Source: Gymnothorax reevesii | Taxonomy: Eukaryota > Chordata > Actinopteri > Anguilliformes > Muraenidae | Assembly (NCBI GenBank): GCA_029721435.1 | Contig: CM056573.1 | Location: 5,695,501 to 5,759,500 of the forward strand | DNA: 64,000 bases | Direction: 5' to 3' | Part shown: in pieces, positions 12,968 to 24,203 of the stretch | How positions within the stretch are numbered: position 1 is the first letter of the stretch | Layout of the letters: every line of letters starts with the position of its first letter | Program-made: the position numbers and the translations under genes | The notes under the pieces: generated by a model | Told to the model about the DNA's origin: nothing | The model's input: only the letters and a program-made list of their open reading frames with translations | The model's database searches: none

Positions 12968-14185
12968 TTAGTGTATAAGTGGATTTGAAGTAGAACCTTG
13001 ATTCTGGTGTGTAAAGTAATCGGAAAGTCCGCCGGAAAGTCCTGAGGAGAAAGTTGGCAGGGAGGCTCTTATAGATTCACAGGGGAGAGAAGACGGCGCC
13101 TGTGGAGAGGACGAGGAGGCTGCCCTCGCCGTCATTGAAGTGCTGGTCTGGGAAGTCATTGATGGGTGGGGGACGTGTGGAAAGAAGTAACTGGTCTGTC
13201 CCGCGAGAAGGTTAACTGAACAAGGGTTTAAAGAATAAGTGCCAGAGCATGGCACAGATAGACCACATGGCACAGAAGCGGCCAAGGCAGCAGCAGTGAG
13301 GTGATGAGTGGCGTACGGAATTTCTCCATTCACAAGTCTGTCCACACTTAGCCCATTCGAGGCAGGAAAAGAGTGGTTGTTCCCCAAATTGTTTTGAGTC
13401 AACATAGTGCTATAGGACATCGGATGGCTGGCGTAAGCCGACGATGTTCCATTGTAGCTCAACGCGCCGCTCGCTCGCGGATGATGAAGCGACAGAAACG
13501 GTGACATTGGCCAGTACAAAGAGCCCGCTCTATCCATGAATGTCAGTCCCGTGGAAGTGAGACGCGCACCCCGTTTAAAAGCCAGCTTAGCCCTGGAGGT
13601 GGTCGATCTCCTGCGAAGTTTTCCTGTTGTCCCACCGATGAACACGTCGTCACTCGAAGGGTCAAGCATCCAGTAGTTGCCCTTGCCCGGGTCATCGTAA
13701 TGCCGTGGGACTTTAACAAAACATTTGTTTAGACTGAGGTTGTGCCTGATGGAATTTTGCCAGCCCTGCTTGTTCTCTCGATAATAGGGAAAATTTTTCA
13801 TGATGAACTCGTAAATACCATTCAAGGTCAGTCGCTTCTCAGGACTCTGCCTAATAGCCATCATGATCAAGGCATTATAACTGAAAGGCGGTTTCTCGTA
13901 CTTGCCATTTTTCTTTTCCCCGTCTTTTCCACTGTCGCCGTCTTTGCAATCCTTCTTCTCTTCCTGTTTTTCTTTTTCGTCCGCGCATGTCGATTTAGGA
14001 GAATTGTCACTTTTGCTGGTCTCTGACTTTCCATCCTGCAACGGATTTGGAAAAGGAAGCTTCTCTTCCTCGGGCGCTGATCTGTGGTGGTTATCACTTT
14101 GAACAGCTTCGGGCACAAGGCTGTTTATACTGAACGATGATTTAGGAATCATTTTAGCTTCTTTCCGCTCGCCCATATCCAACAT
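12968..14185 (-). CDS. foxg1: Forkhead box protein G1 (foxg1 orthologue/paralogue), complete, single exon
   Basis: Encodes 405 aa. FOXG1 (BF-1) is a nuclear winged-helix repressor controlling forebrain progenitor growth and patterning. Visible here: a conserved N-terminus starting MLDMGERKE; an eh1-like Groucho motif FSINSLV (residues 18-24); a Lys/Glu/Asp-rich linker (about 60-95); the forkhead domain (about 95-190) with recognition helix [13 protein letters not shown] (144-156) and a basic wing GKLRRRS; the FOXG1-type segment [13 protein letters not shown] (224-236), where Groucho binding is mapped in mammals; and the family C-terminus ending SNPLIH. The frame stays open for 43 codons upstream, but the first ATG is at 14185, with G at -3, and it matches the family start. 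The protein is shorter than human FOXG1 (489 aa), because the His/Pro/Gln-rich tract after NHH is absent. Fish carry several foxg1 paralogues and I cannot say which one this is. The identification itself is secure. Confidence 0.97.
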   Translation of the reverse strand: MLDMGERKEAKMIPKSSFSINSLVPEAVQSDNHHRSAPEEEKLPFPNPLQDGKSETSKSDNSPKSTCADEKEKQEEKKDCKDGDSGKDGEKKNGKYEKPPFSYNALIMMAIRQSPEKRLTLNGIYEFIMKNFPYYRENKQGWQNSIRHNLSLNKCFVKVPRHYDDPGKGNYWMLDPSSDDVFIGGTTGKLRRRSTTSRAKLAFKRGARLTSTGLTFMDRAGSLYWPMSPFLSLHHPRASGALSYNGTSSAYASHPMSYSTMLTQNNLGNNHSFPASNGLSVDRLVNGEIPYATHHLTAAALAASVPCGLSVPCSGTYSLNPCSVNLLAGQTSYFFPHVPHPSMTSQTSTSMTARAASSSSPQAPSSLPCESIRASLPTFSSGLSGGLSDYFTHQNQGSTSNPLIH

Positions 14186-14422
14186 CACACGAAAAGTAAA
14201 ATTGCAACAACTGTAGCACAGTTGGGTCTCAATCTGATACGCTGGCAACTCCTGTAATAAAACAACAACTACTTCATTCTTTAAAACACGTCGATAAGAG
14301 ACGGCTATGTACAATTAATTACGGAGCCGCAGAAACTAAGCTGTAAAAAAAAATGGTTGAACCCTTTTTAGACTACAACCAACCACATACCAAAAGTATT
14401 AACGCGTCTTACTTCGTTCCAG

Positions 14423-14429
14423 CCAATCA
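14423..14429 (-). promoter_or_regulatory. Possible CCAAT box upstream of foxg1
   Basis: CCAATCA on the + strand (inverted CCAAT relative to the gene), about 240 bp upstream of the foxg1 ATG. CCAAT boxes work in either orientation. No convincing TATA box sits at a fixed distance from it, so the start of transcription is not defined. Confidence 0.25.
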
Positions 14430-16218
14430 CCGAGCAGACATTAGCAGCCGTTCAAGCGCGTAAGGATACACAAGGTTCCCCAATGCAATGCAAAATGTGC
14501 CCATCTCATCAACAATGGCTTTCATTCTTGGCTCCAAGTCCAACCAAGAAAATAGACCACATCACCTCCGACCATTGCAGTGTTTGGGATAATTTTAGCC
14601 TGCTGATTCAATATTTCTTCTCCTTCTTTAAAGTTTGTTTACATTCCCCGGGAAAAAAAACACAAGATGGACGCAGAGGTGGTAAAAGAGGAGAGGTACT
14701 ACTTTATGTCTCCAGTGCATGTTTATAAATAAAGTAATTTGAGAATACATGAATGTACATGGAGAGGAATCCATGATGTTTTCCATTTCTTAAATAAAGA
14801 TGACAGTGCATGAGAGAGATTTCCGGGAAACTTCTATACGAATTAGGCAGAACAGTCGCTTCAATATAATATGTTAAAAAAATCCATACAGCATCTTACA
14901 ATATATAATATCTTTCATATATTAACTTTACATGATTGATGTCTACATTGCAGAGTAATACCAATAATGATCTCTTTGAAGTTTATAAACAATGTTGGAT
15001 GTTGATTGTTGATACTGAATTTAAGCAACAGTTTATGAGCAAACTTAAAAGCGCTCAATTTACACGAGGCTTCCTCTTGCTCCTCAATTATTTTCGATAA
15101 TCACAACGAAAACAAAAACAACAATGACTATAACAACCACAGCAACAAGGACAACAATAGCGAAAACAGCACAATAATAATTATTATTATTAATAATAAT
15201 AATAATAATAATTTGACTATTAGCATTTTTACAGTGATTTACAGTGGTGCCAAATAGACTGATATTTGGTGCAATGTTGCACGAACATGAAATCTATGTC
15301 AAAGTTTGTCTTTAAAATGACTGTAATTCCATCTGAGGTTCAACAGGCAGCAGATTCTTGAGGAGTGAACCCCTGTAAAATTAATGCGTTGTGCTTCGGC
15401 AATTTGCGTTTCGACTGGCGGGACGGTGCGTGTCGATTATTAAAAAATGAATTCAGGCCAAAAATAAAATTAAATAAAACAAATTCGAATGCTGCTTGTA
15501 AAACAGATTCTGTTGAGAGCGAGAGACGGTACGGTGACTGTGAGAACTGCAGTTTTCAGAACGAGCAGGGTGTCGCGTACCCAACATCACGCCAGTGTCA
15601 GGCAGAGCTTTACGAGGACATAGCAGTGTTCTACTGATTTGTTTTTTGTTTGTTTGTTTTTTTTTTCTTTTGTTTTGCTCGAACTTCCATCACTTCGTAT
15701 AAACTTCAATATTTTTGTTTTCAAGAATCAGGCCTAAAGCGGCTGTGCACAGACAAAGAACGTCCCAGGAAACTGGGCCTGCTAATTCTGAGTGCCAAGT
15801 GTGTGAGCGCAGGAAAATAAATTATTTTCGATGCAGTACTTTATGAACCACACCCCTCCCTAACAATGCGTAAGGAAAAGTAAAATGCTGCCACAGATTT
15901 TAGGCACAGTAGCCAACTATTCAAGCTGAATTTCATGAATCGAGACCATAAAACAGTCAGACTGTAATTTAATAGTGGAAATGAAAGGGTTTGGGAATGT
16001 TTTCCGACCACGCGGTAAAAACAAATAAAATAGCGTTTGTAAATTTATCACCAGTATAATCGCATGTAAAAATTTTTCTCTGTCTTGAATTTAGTGTTTA
16101 CATGTAATATTGATTTAGCCTGAGTTATCAAAGGTAGACAGTTATCTTCACGCTCCCCTACACATGCCAACAAAACAATACAAACAAATTAACAGACAAG
16201 CACGTGCGCACGGAGGCC

Positions 16219-16278
16219 TCTCTCTCTCTCTCTCTCACTCACTCACTGAATTTATCTCTCTCTCTCTCTCTCTCTCTC
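16219..16278 (+). repeat. (TC)n microsatellite
   Basis: Two TC tracts separated by CACTCACTCACTGAATTTA, then a C-rich run. Confidence 0.95.
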
Positions 16279-16495
16279 CCCCACCCCCCACTCTCACATC
16301 GGGGCACATACAAAGGGTACGTTTGGTGAATATTTGACTTTTTACTCCGGGAATGTGCTAAAAAAAAGTATTTGCTTGTGTGGAAACTATATGGCTGCCG
16401 GTTTTAAACGCCGTTTGTTATCATTTGAGCGGTTGCACTTTGACGGTTGGGCGCCTATGCGTCAAACAAGGATTTATTAAACACGTCCAAAATTA

Positions 16496-16748
16496 TTATG
16501 CATAAATATTAGTGTGACATATTTACAATAGGCCACTAATAGACTCGTGTGCAATTGAACCAAGGTGCGTGCAGTGCGTGTAACTACGTCGCTGTTTATT
16601 CCGCTTAATCTATCAATCTATTTATTGGTTATTTTTGCTAATCTTTTCAGTGGATTACTTTTGGTGGTTCCCGTTTAGGCCCACTACCCATCATTATTGT
16701 TTCATTATCTGGGTTGGCAATATCTACAAAAATAACATGCATTTGCAT
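16496..16748. promoter_or_regulatory. Cluster of POU/octamer-type motifs upstream of foxg1
   Basis: The palindrome TTATGCATAA (16496-16505) resembles sites bound by class III POU factors. A perfect octamer ATTTGCAT lies at 16741-16748, directly preceded by ATGC. Both are 2.3-2.6 kb upstream of the foxg1 ATG. Neural POU and SOX factors act on many forebrain enhancers, so an enhancer here is plausible, but short AT-rich motifs also arise by chance. Confidence 0.2.
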
Positions 16749-19094
16749 GATTTACGTTTGATTTGATAAGCTGGAAGCTTTATCTTTACCGATATAAAAG
16801 TGCTGAACAACATTAAATGCACATTTTTATGTTTGGCCGAGTTTTGTGACGGTACTCGGATTTAGGCCTTATTCGTAAATGAAGTCATGGAACAATGCAA
16901 CATTTAATACGACTGATTCAAATATTTTAACGGCGTGCTTGCTCTCATTTTTTAATTACTCTGTAAAATTTGCATTCATTTGACCTGAAGCTAAAAAAGC
17001 TGAGTTTTTCTTGCGGATATTTATGTTTAAGAGGAGCTGAAATACAGGCCTGTGCTAATATCAGCAACAATGGTCGAAAGTGTTCTTCACCCAGAGCGGC
17101 TATACAGCGGCACCGTACAATAAATGAAAAATAAAATCCGACTACACGGATTTCTATAAACACCGCAATATCGTTGAATAGCCAACACGGTTTTGATTTG
17201 AAAAATATTAGCCCTGGCGTTTCCGGGCACTAAGATTTTAATGTCATAATCCGGCCATTCTGTTATTGCCATCTTTGTACGATGCACATATGGTCTCAAC
17301 GCGCAACCTGATCGCTGTTGAGTATGACACATAGATTATGCCACTTTCAAGTAAGTATCAGTCATCTGAAGCGAGCCTTTATCTTAGTGTTTATGAACTC
17401 GCCCCAAGAATTAGGCCTTAGTCAAGAAATCATGTCAGGCAGTCTGCTTACCCCTCATTGTCACGAGGAACTTTGGATACCAAATGCCGAGCCCCGTTTT
17501 AATTTCTATCATGTCCTTCCATCAGTGCTTTAATGCATTAACAGGGCAAATTTTTCACATGAATATGAATGGAATACAACGTATATTCTTTTGCACGGGT
17601 TGCAGACGCTCTGCACCCCACGGAGAATAGCATGCAGAGAAAAGCGGCATTGAGCCGTTGTAGGTGCTCAGTCTCTTTCGATCTACCGGAGATAACCCTG
17701 TGTCGCACGCAGGTAGTTGGCCCATTACGAAGATGTAGCGTAGCTTGCCACTGATCTGCTTATGAATCAGGCTTGTGTCCAAAAATCAGACACAACGCGA
17801 GGGGAATTTTGAAATAATCCACTACTTTGCACAATGATAGGCCTAATCATTTGCAGCAGCCTATTTTTTCCCCCCGATCTCAAATGATCTTTTTGAAATG
17901 AATAGCACATTAATCAACGTCGCCGCTAAATCTTGGTGACTGACACCAAGAAACCAACTAACCTTTAAACCTGATAATAAATTACGCAGTAGGCTAGCGA
18001 CGCAATATTAATGGGCTACTACCTTCACGCATCATCATGATGCCTCCCACCGACGGAGAGCGATAGGGCACCAGAACATCTGTACGATAGGCTACTGCTT
18101 TTTCCACTGCGCTGTGCTGAAAAGCGTCAGCTAACCTAATTAACATGGTATAGGCAATAGGCCTACATTGCATTGCATGAATGTAAATATCTTCAGCCTG
18201 GCTTCATCGGGACTACTACCCACAGACGAAACAATCTCTTTCGAGGTCTACCACCAAGGTCAAAGTACAATACAAAAGGCAGCATCAGGGATCAGGTCTG
18301 CTCATCTTCGATCGATCATGTAGTGCCCCAACAAGCATGCAATGTGTCCAAAGTAAAATACATAGGCCTATATCGGAAAATAAACAGCGTATTTTATTTT
18401 CAGCGAAAGCCATTCTCCTGCATCCGAACGACCCCGAAAGAGAGGAGAGAGCACAAGAGTGAGAGAGATAAAAGGACAGGGGGAAAAAGAAACATAAAGT
18501 TAATACGAGAAAATTTAGGGGGGAAACAAGAATATAAGAACTATCGCGTCGAAATGGAACCCTATAAAGCGGCGATTTTACTGGATATTTCCTCGCTGTG
18601 GGGTATGCGCACAATCTATTTTCAAAAGCTTGTGAGCGGTTTGAGGTTATCACTAAAACTGGAATATCCATTAGGCTATAGTTTACGGTAATAGAAATTT
18701 TAAAAATAGGATGTTATGAAGTGCGAATTTGCGCGGTAGTTTCATTCAAAACAAGTAAATCTGATACAATAAAATGATAAAATGTTACTGGTGCAAAATT
18801 ACGAAAGCATAAATATATAGGAGTGTTTTGACGGTTGCAACCAATGGACCTGCATTTTAATAGGAGATAATGATATTAATTGCTCGAAGGATTAATTAGC
18901 GCTTACTTAGCGTGCGGCTGCCTGTAATGTTTCAATCGTTCTGCTTGTTCTGTTTTCCAAAAGCGCCACAAAACATGCTGTCATCATGGGTACACTTCCT
19001 TCTTTTACGGTTGTTGTTGTGGTTGTTGGTGGTTATTTATTTATTTTTGCGGATGTGCTGTCCTTTATGTGAACTAAAGTTCCAAGTTCCACGC

Positions 19095-19211
19095 GCGCGC
19101 GCGCGTGTGTGTGTGTGTGTGTGTGAGAGAGAGACAGAGAGAGAGAGAAAGAGAGAGAGAATCAGTGAGAGGAGAGGGAGAGAGAGAGAGCGAGAGAGAG
19201 AGAGAGAGAGC
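19095..19211 (+). repeat. (GC)n-(GT)n-(GA)n compound microsatellite
   Basis: GCGCGC, then GTGTGT, then a long imperfect GAGA tract. The Arg/Glu-rich frames over it are artefacts. Confidence 0.95.
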
Positions 19212-19319
19212 GGGAATGTGTAATAGTGTATTTTATGGAATTAGAACAACATTGGTTGAGAAGTGTATCTTCTTTAGCAGTTTTAGCATCGTTCAGTAGT
19301 CTTGCGGCTTGCAGTAATG

Positions 19320-19522
19320 CAGCGGTTCTCAACTTCATCCGCAGAGGGCTGGTGCGGATGCAGGCTTTCACTCTAACCAATCAGTTACACACCTGATTCT
19401 GCTAATCAAGGTCTTAAGCAAAGACTCTAGGGGTTAATTAGTAGAATCAGGTGTGTAACTGCTTGGCTGGAACTAAAGGCTGCACCCACACGGGCCCTTT
19501 TGGATAAGGTTGAGAAACCCTG
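19320..19522. mobile_element. hAT-type MITE with terminal inverted repeats and 8-bp target duplication
   Basis: Ends are CAGCGGTTCTCAAC and GTTGAGAAACCCTG, a Charlie/hAT-like terminal inverted repeat. The interior is itself a long imperfect palindrome, with CAGTTACACACCTGATTCT pairing with AGAATCAGGTGTGTAACTG. It is flanked by CAGTAATG (19312-19319) and CAATAAAG (19523-19530), matching at 6 of 8 positions, as expected for an aged hAT target-site duplication. Non-autonomous; no ORF of its own. Confidence 0.85.
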
Positions 19523-20615
19523 CAATAAAGTCTTATAAACGCCACATCACATGTATAAATACATTTTTGAACGGAATAGGTGCAAAAATATGCTATAGTG
19601 GAAACAAGCAATCCACAAACTGACCGAAGTAACTGGATCGAGGTCCGTCTTGACGTTACTTGCATACAGCGCCCTCTAGCGAAGTGTCGCACCACTAAGT
19701 GCCATGATGTGATCCCACGGGCGTCAGGCAGCCCTTTTCGCCGACAGAGAACCCCACAGGTACAAAGTAGGCTAGAGTCCTCCAACCAGTTTGGACCGTC
19801 AAGTGCTGGAGCTTATCCGTCACGAATAGGCAGCCTATTCGTAACCTAACACTAATGATGAACGACGGAGAAATCGGGGCTAATATAAATTTCCCCTTAT
19901 ACTGTCAGCAGTTGTAGAAAATTCGTCGACAACCTGTTATATGTCACGCACGCCGTTGTTTTAAAAGCTAAACCATTTAAAACGATACCTAAAATGACTT
20001 TTTTTCTGACTGCTCAACCGATTTAGCTTGCCTTGTTGGGCTCTGCCTCGCTTTTGAGAGTAGGGTAAGTTGTCCAGCAGTTAACATCTCCAACACCAAA
20101 GCTTCTACCTCAAAAATCGAAGAGCTCTTGTGAGACTTAGCTAATGTTCCATTTAATGCAATATTTGAGACTTATTGGAAGGTTTATGCGCGGCCAAAGT
20201 CACTGTAAAATGAGGCAGGAAGGTTTTTTTCTTTTTAACTTTCAAAGTTCAAAAGGGCTGCACATTTTATGAAGCCACGAGAACTTTGTTTGGCATGGAT
20301 GTTCAAAATTATTATTGTAATTATTTTACAGTCAAGAGAAGAGAGAAATAGTGTTTTTTTTCATCTAACTTTGATTTAAAGTCAATATTACCGCTGCTCA
20401 GCGTGAGTCGTCACGAGTAATAAAAACTTACAAGTCGAATTTTTAAAATAAAATCAGTGTATTATTACGCAACCATTGTCTCTGGAGTCTCTTGGAAACA
20501 GTATTAGGCCAAATCTCACTGTTAGAGGATTTATACATCCCCTAAGTATATAAAAGGCAAGGTTTTTGCAGAACATGGCGGAATGTGTCCGCTAACGTGA
20601 CAGTATATGGCAGTA

Positions 20616-20680
<65 letters not shown>

Positions 20681-22667
20681 CTTCAACTGTAATGAAGTCA
20701 GAGCTTTATGAATTGCATTCAGAGAGAGGGAAGAAGCCTTATGTTTAACATTTAGGGAAAAAGCACATTTATGCCTGATATAATTACAATTTCAATACAC
20801 CTGAGTCGCAGCGAGGGGAAAACATTTTTACGCATACTGCTGCGAGTTTCCCAACGCATGGTGTGGCGTTACCAAAACCTTGAAATATGATTTCAGGACA
20901 TCATTTCATTTTAGGAGCTACTTCGCAACGTGTAGGCCACGACATTCTGGGACTGTATTGCCATGCTAATGCTCTACGCACAGATAGAGAACAAACGATT
21001 TTCTCCCGCTAGCCTATGAGAAAGTAAAATTTGTTTGCACTGAAACTTAATGCCATATTGATTCCATGTTGCAAGTGCACCCAGTGTAGTCTATCTTTTT
21101 TGAACTTCTTCAGTAGCTCGAAAATATCATGGAAAATATCTAGAGAAACACGCATGAAAGCGCGGTAGCGCGTTTTAAAACACATCGATATCACCCCTTT
21201 ATGTAGAAGTATATCCTGGTATCCTTCCGTTATTCCGTTCCCCACATGATGTTTTAAGGTCAAAGGTAATAATGTTAGCTGTAAACCCGTTCACTTCGGA
21301 GTTTACTACTCAAATGTTTTGTCCCGAAAATACAAGCCAACTTGATTGCCTTGAATTGACGGAACTTAAAAAGAGAAAAAAATAACTTCAGTTTGTTTTT
21401 CATTCACGAATCGCACAAATAACTACACAAATTCAATTATGTGCAATCTATTCTACCAATTGTTTCAGACTTCACAAATTCTTGAGCGAAGTGACTTACA
21501 AGGCTTTTTGACTTTACATTTAGTTGTATAAACATTTACATCAGCCCTTCAAGTTAAATATCCTGCGAAAATTGAAAGTGGCGGATTTACTAACTGGAAA
21601 TCCAACCTAGTATCTTGGAGGTGCAAACCTATTCACCACTCATTACATTACACTGCCACTCAATAACAATGCCAGGAAATTGCACTTTATATCAGGTAAA
21701 GTAAGTTTCGTGAAATAAAAAAGTCGCCCTTTGTACCTCTCAAGACGCAGTTATAGAAAATTAGCGCCCGTCACTCCTAAAACTAGAATTCTACCCAGGA
21801 GTACCTCATTGTTTCAAAATGGGGTTTCTTTTTCTGGGCTTAAGGTATATGCTTTTTATTCCTGCAAACTAGACTTGGTGTCTGGATTTACAGTGTAGGC
21901 CTATAGGCAGTGGAAATCTGAGTTTTTAAAAAAATGGGAGAAAAAAATGGAGCCCCATCAAACGCCTATATCGCCCTTTTGGAGAAAAAAAATGTCCCTT
22001 TTGGTGAATCCCCCTTGGAAGCAAAAACTACACCAAATAGTGTAGTTAATCCCTATATCGATATCTTCGTATCGCTGTGAAGGAATTTTAATAATTTGCT
22101 TTATTTCCGGCAAACGGGTAGGCCTACGTTTTCGAGCGCGAACATGCTAGTTTCAATTCTTGCCACTGCATCTCTATTGGATTAAAATCATGGCTTCGGC
22201 TGCACCATTACACCGCCAAAGGGGGCAGTTTTTACCATCTTATACAGAGCGAGCTTTTCTAATGTGACTAATGAGATGATTTTAAAAGCTTATCAGAAAA
22301 AATAGCATAATAATAATAATAATAATATCAAAAAACTTAAAGGCACTTCTCCACATGAGAATTTTTACGCAACCAGCTATCAATGACGAAAGTGTAAATG
22401 ACAGTTATATCCCATTTTATTTCATGAAACGTGTATTCGTTATGATCACATTTTTACTATAAACTGTACGTCGGCGATGGAAATGTACGAAAATAAGAAA
22501 TCAATGTATCAACCCGACAAAGAGAAAGCAGTGCAAGTTCGCATTTCATCCGTAAGGCCCATACAGTATGTAAACTAAAATGACAAAAGGAAGGCAACTG
22601 AAACCCATCGAAGGTTCCACGCCAAAACTGCACAGAATTTACCAAAGTATGCAATTACTACTACTAC

Positions 22668-22706
<39 letters not shown>

Positions 22707-23039
22707 TACTATAAGTGAGCTCAAAGCGCTTATTTTATGTCTTAATTACAGCAAAAGCCTAAATCGGGGAAGCAGTGAAGGAATTATAACACGTTTTATA
22801 TAAGTTCTCCTTCTTTTTGGGGGACCAAAAGTAACTGTACAATTTGCAACTCAGCTGCTCCATGAGCAGGTGTCTGTTATCCCCTCATTATTTCATGCAC
22901 AAGTAAGCAGAGAAAATTTCGAGTATTAATCTCAAGTGTAGCATTTGGTATTAGAAATTTACTGCTGCGGACTCTCAATAAGGGGTCTGAGGACCTTTCA
23001 CTGCCAGTGAAGCAAACTTTCACGTCTGAAAAATCTAAA
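19523..23039. other. Non-coding stretch between MITE and Tc1 copy
   Basis: AT-rich DNA without a supported gene. It holds the (TC)n/(CA)n tract at 20619-20680, triplet repeats at 22311-22326 and 22660-22702, and TAGGCCTA palindromes at 21896 and 22119. The ORFs of 65-89 codons have no recognisable similarity. Confidence 0.5.
20619..20680 (+). repeat. (TC)n-(AC)n microsatellite
   Basis: About 38 bp of TC followed by about 25 bp of AC. Confidence 0.95.
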
Positions 23040-24203
23040 CAAAACCAGCAGAGAAACAGCAAGATCGTTAAGTACCGCCAAATCAAATATATGGTACATT
23101 CTTTAAAAAGGTTGACCGCAACACCCTAAAGCCTAGAACAGGGATAACAGCTGTGGTGGATGATGGAAAAATTATTTTCCTACTAAATAAAAATTGCTTT
23201 ACAAACGTTGGCCAAATCCAGAAGGACCTGCATGATGTGGCTGTATCTGCATCAGAGTTCACAAACAGGTGAAGACCTTGCAAGAGTAAATACTCATGGT
23301 TTACAAAAAGATGTAAATCATTGGTAAGTCTCAAAACAGAGAGATATTAGAATTTTCTTGTGGCAATCCAAGAGAGCAGGTGCAGTTCTGGAACTACATC
23401 CCGTGGGCATATGAGCCAAACATCAACATGCACCTTAATGGAGAAGGGAATCAACTCCTCAAGATCCAAAGTAGGCCTACAGCACCTCATCTGTGAAGCA
23501 TGATGTAGTAGTGTTATGGTGTGGGTATGCATGGCAACCGATAGGACTGGTTCCCTTGATTTATGTGTGACTGCTGACAATAGCCATGGGGTGAATTCTG
23601 ATTTGTATAGGGCTACATCATCTGTGCAGATTCAGCCAAATGCATAAAAAGTAATTGGACGGCACTTCACAGTGCAGATGGACAAAGACCCGAAGCATTT
23701 TGTGAAGGCAAGGAGTATTTCTAAAGCAAAGAGGTGGAGGGTTCGATAATGGCTGAGTCAATCACCTGACCTGAATCCAACCGAACATGCATTTCATTTT
23801 CTAAGGGTAAAAGTGAAGAAAAAATGCTCTAAGAACAAGTAAGAACTGACGAGATCTGCAGTGAAGGCAGAGTAGAGGGAAGGAAACAGGTGTACGTTGG
23901 TGCCTACAGGTTCTCGAATTCAATCACTTACCCCAAATGATCTGCAACCAAATATAAAAACTGACCATCGAATTTATGATTTTTAGTTTGTCCATTCACT
24001 TTTGAGCACTAAAATAGGAGTCTTTGAATAACAAGGTTGTAATCCCTCATGGTTTATGCAATACTTTTTTGAAACCCTTACATAAAAGATGAAGTCTAAA
24101 CTTCAAGGCCACCTTGATTGCAACATCTTTAATGGACTGTGGTGGCCTAGAATTCCGAAAATTATGAAAATTTTATCACTGTCCAAAGACTTTTTACGAC
24201 TGT
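23040..24203 (+). pseudogene. Decayed Tc1-like (DD34E) transposon
   Basis: Conceptual + strand translation in shifting frames gives Tc1 transposase motifs: a second-Asp region like VQMDKDPKH (about 23672-23698) and QSPDLNPTEHAFHFL (about 23758-23800), the family's DLNPIEH block. Stops and frameshifts interrupt it throughout. The 3' part ends in a recognisable Tc1 terminal repeat (TCACTGTCCAAAGACTTTTT, ending near 24203). The matching left terminal repeat was not found, so the copy looks 5'-truncated and the start is approximate. A TAGGCCTA lies inside it at 23472. Confidence 0.85.

Larger units (their letters stand above)
14186..19319. other. Upstream flank of foxg1, non-coding
   Basis: Contains the presumed 5' UTR/promoter of foxg1, a possible splice acceptor at 14341-14342 (minus strand), AAT-rich tracts at 15174-15212, a (TC)n tract at 16219-16278 and the octamer cluster. 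ORFs of 60-172 codons in this stretch have no recognisable domain or compositional support and are treated as chance. Confidence 0.55.

Noticed and set aside
13867..14118. 83-codon basic ORF overlapping the 5' part of foxg1 in another frame
   Set aside because: It lies wholly within the foxg1 coding sequence, starts without a good context, and its Lys/Arg richness follows from the GA-rich linker codons of foxg1.
14186..14314. Upstream in-frame extension of foxg1 by 43 codons
   Set aside because: The frame is open but there is no ATG (the first codon is TTG), and the family start MLDMGERK is at 14185.
16201..16320. CpG-like promoter or CRISPR-like array
   Set aside because: Only TC dinucleotide and C-rich simple repeats; no CRISPR-type direct repeat with spacers exists anywhere in the window.
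18173..18691. 172-codon + strand ORF with a 128-codon antisense partner
   Set aside because: No similarity, domain or compositional bias for coding; overlapping open frames on both strands in a low-stop stretch suggest chance.
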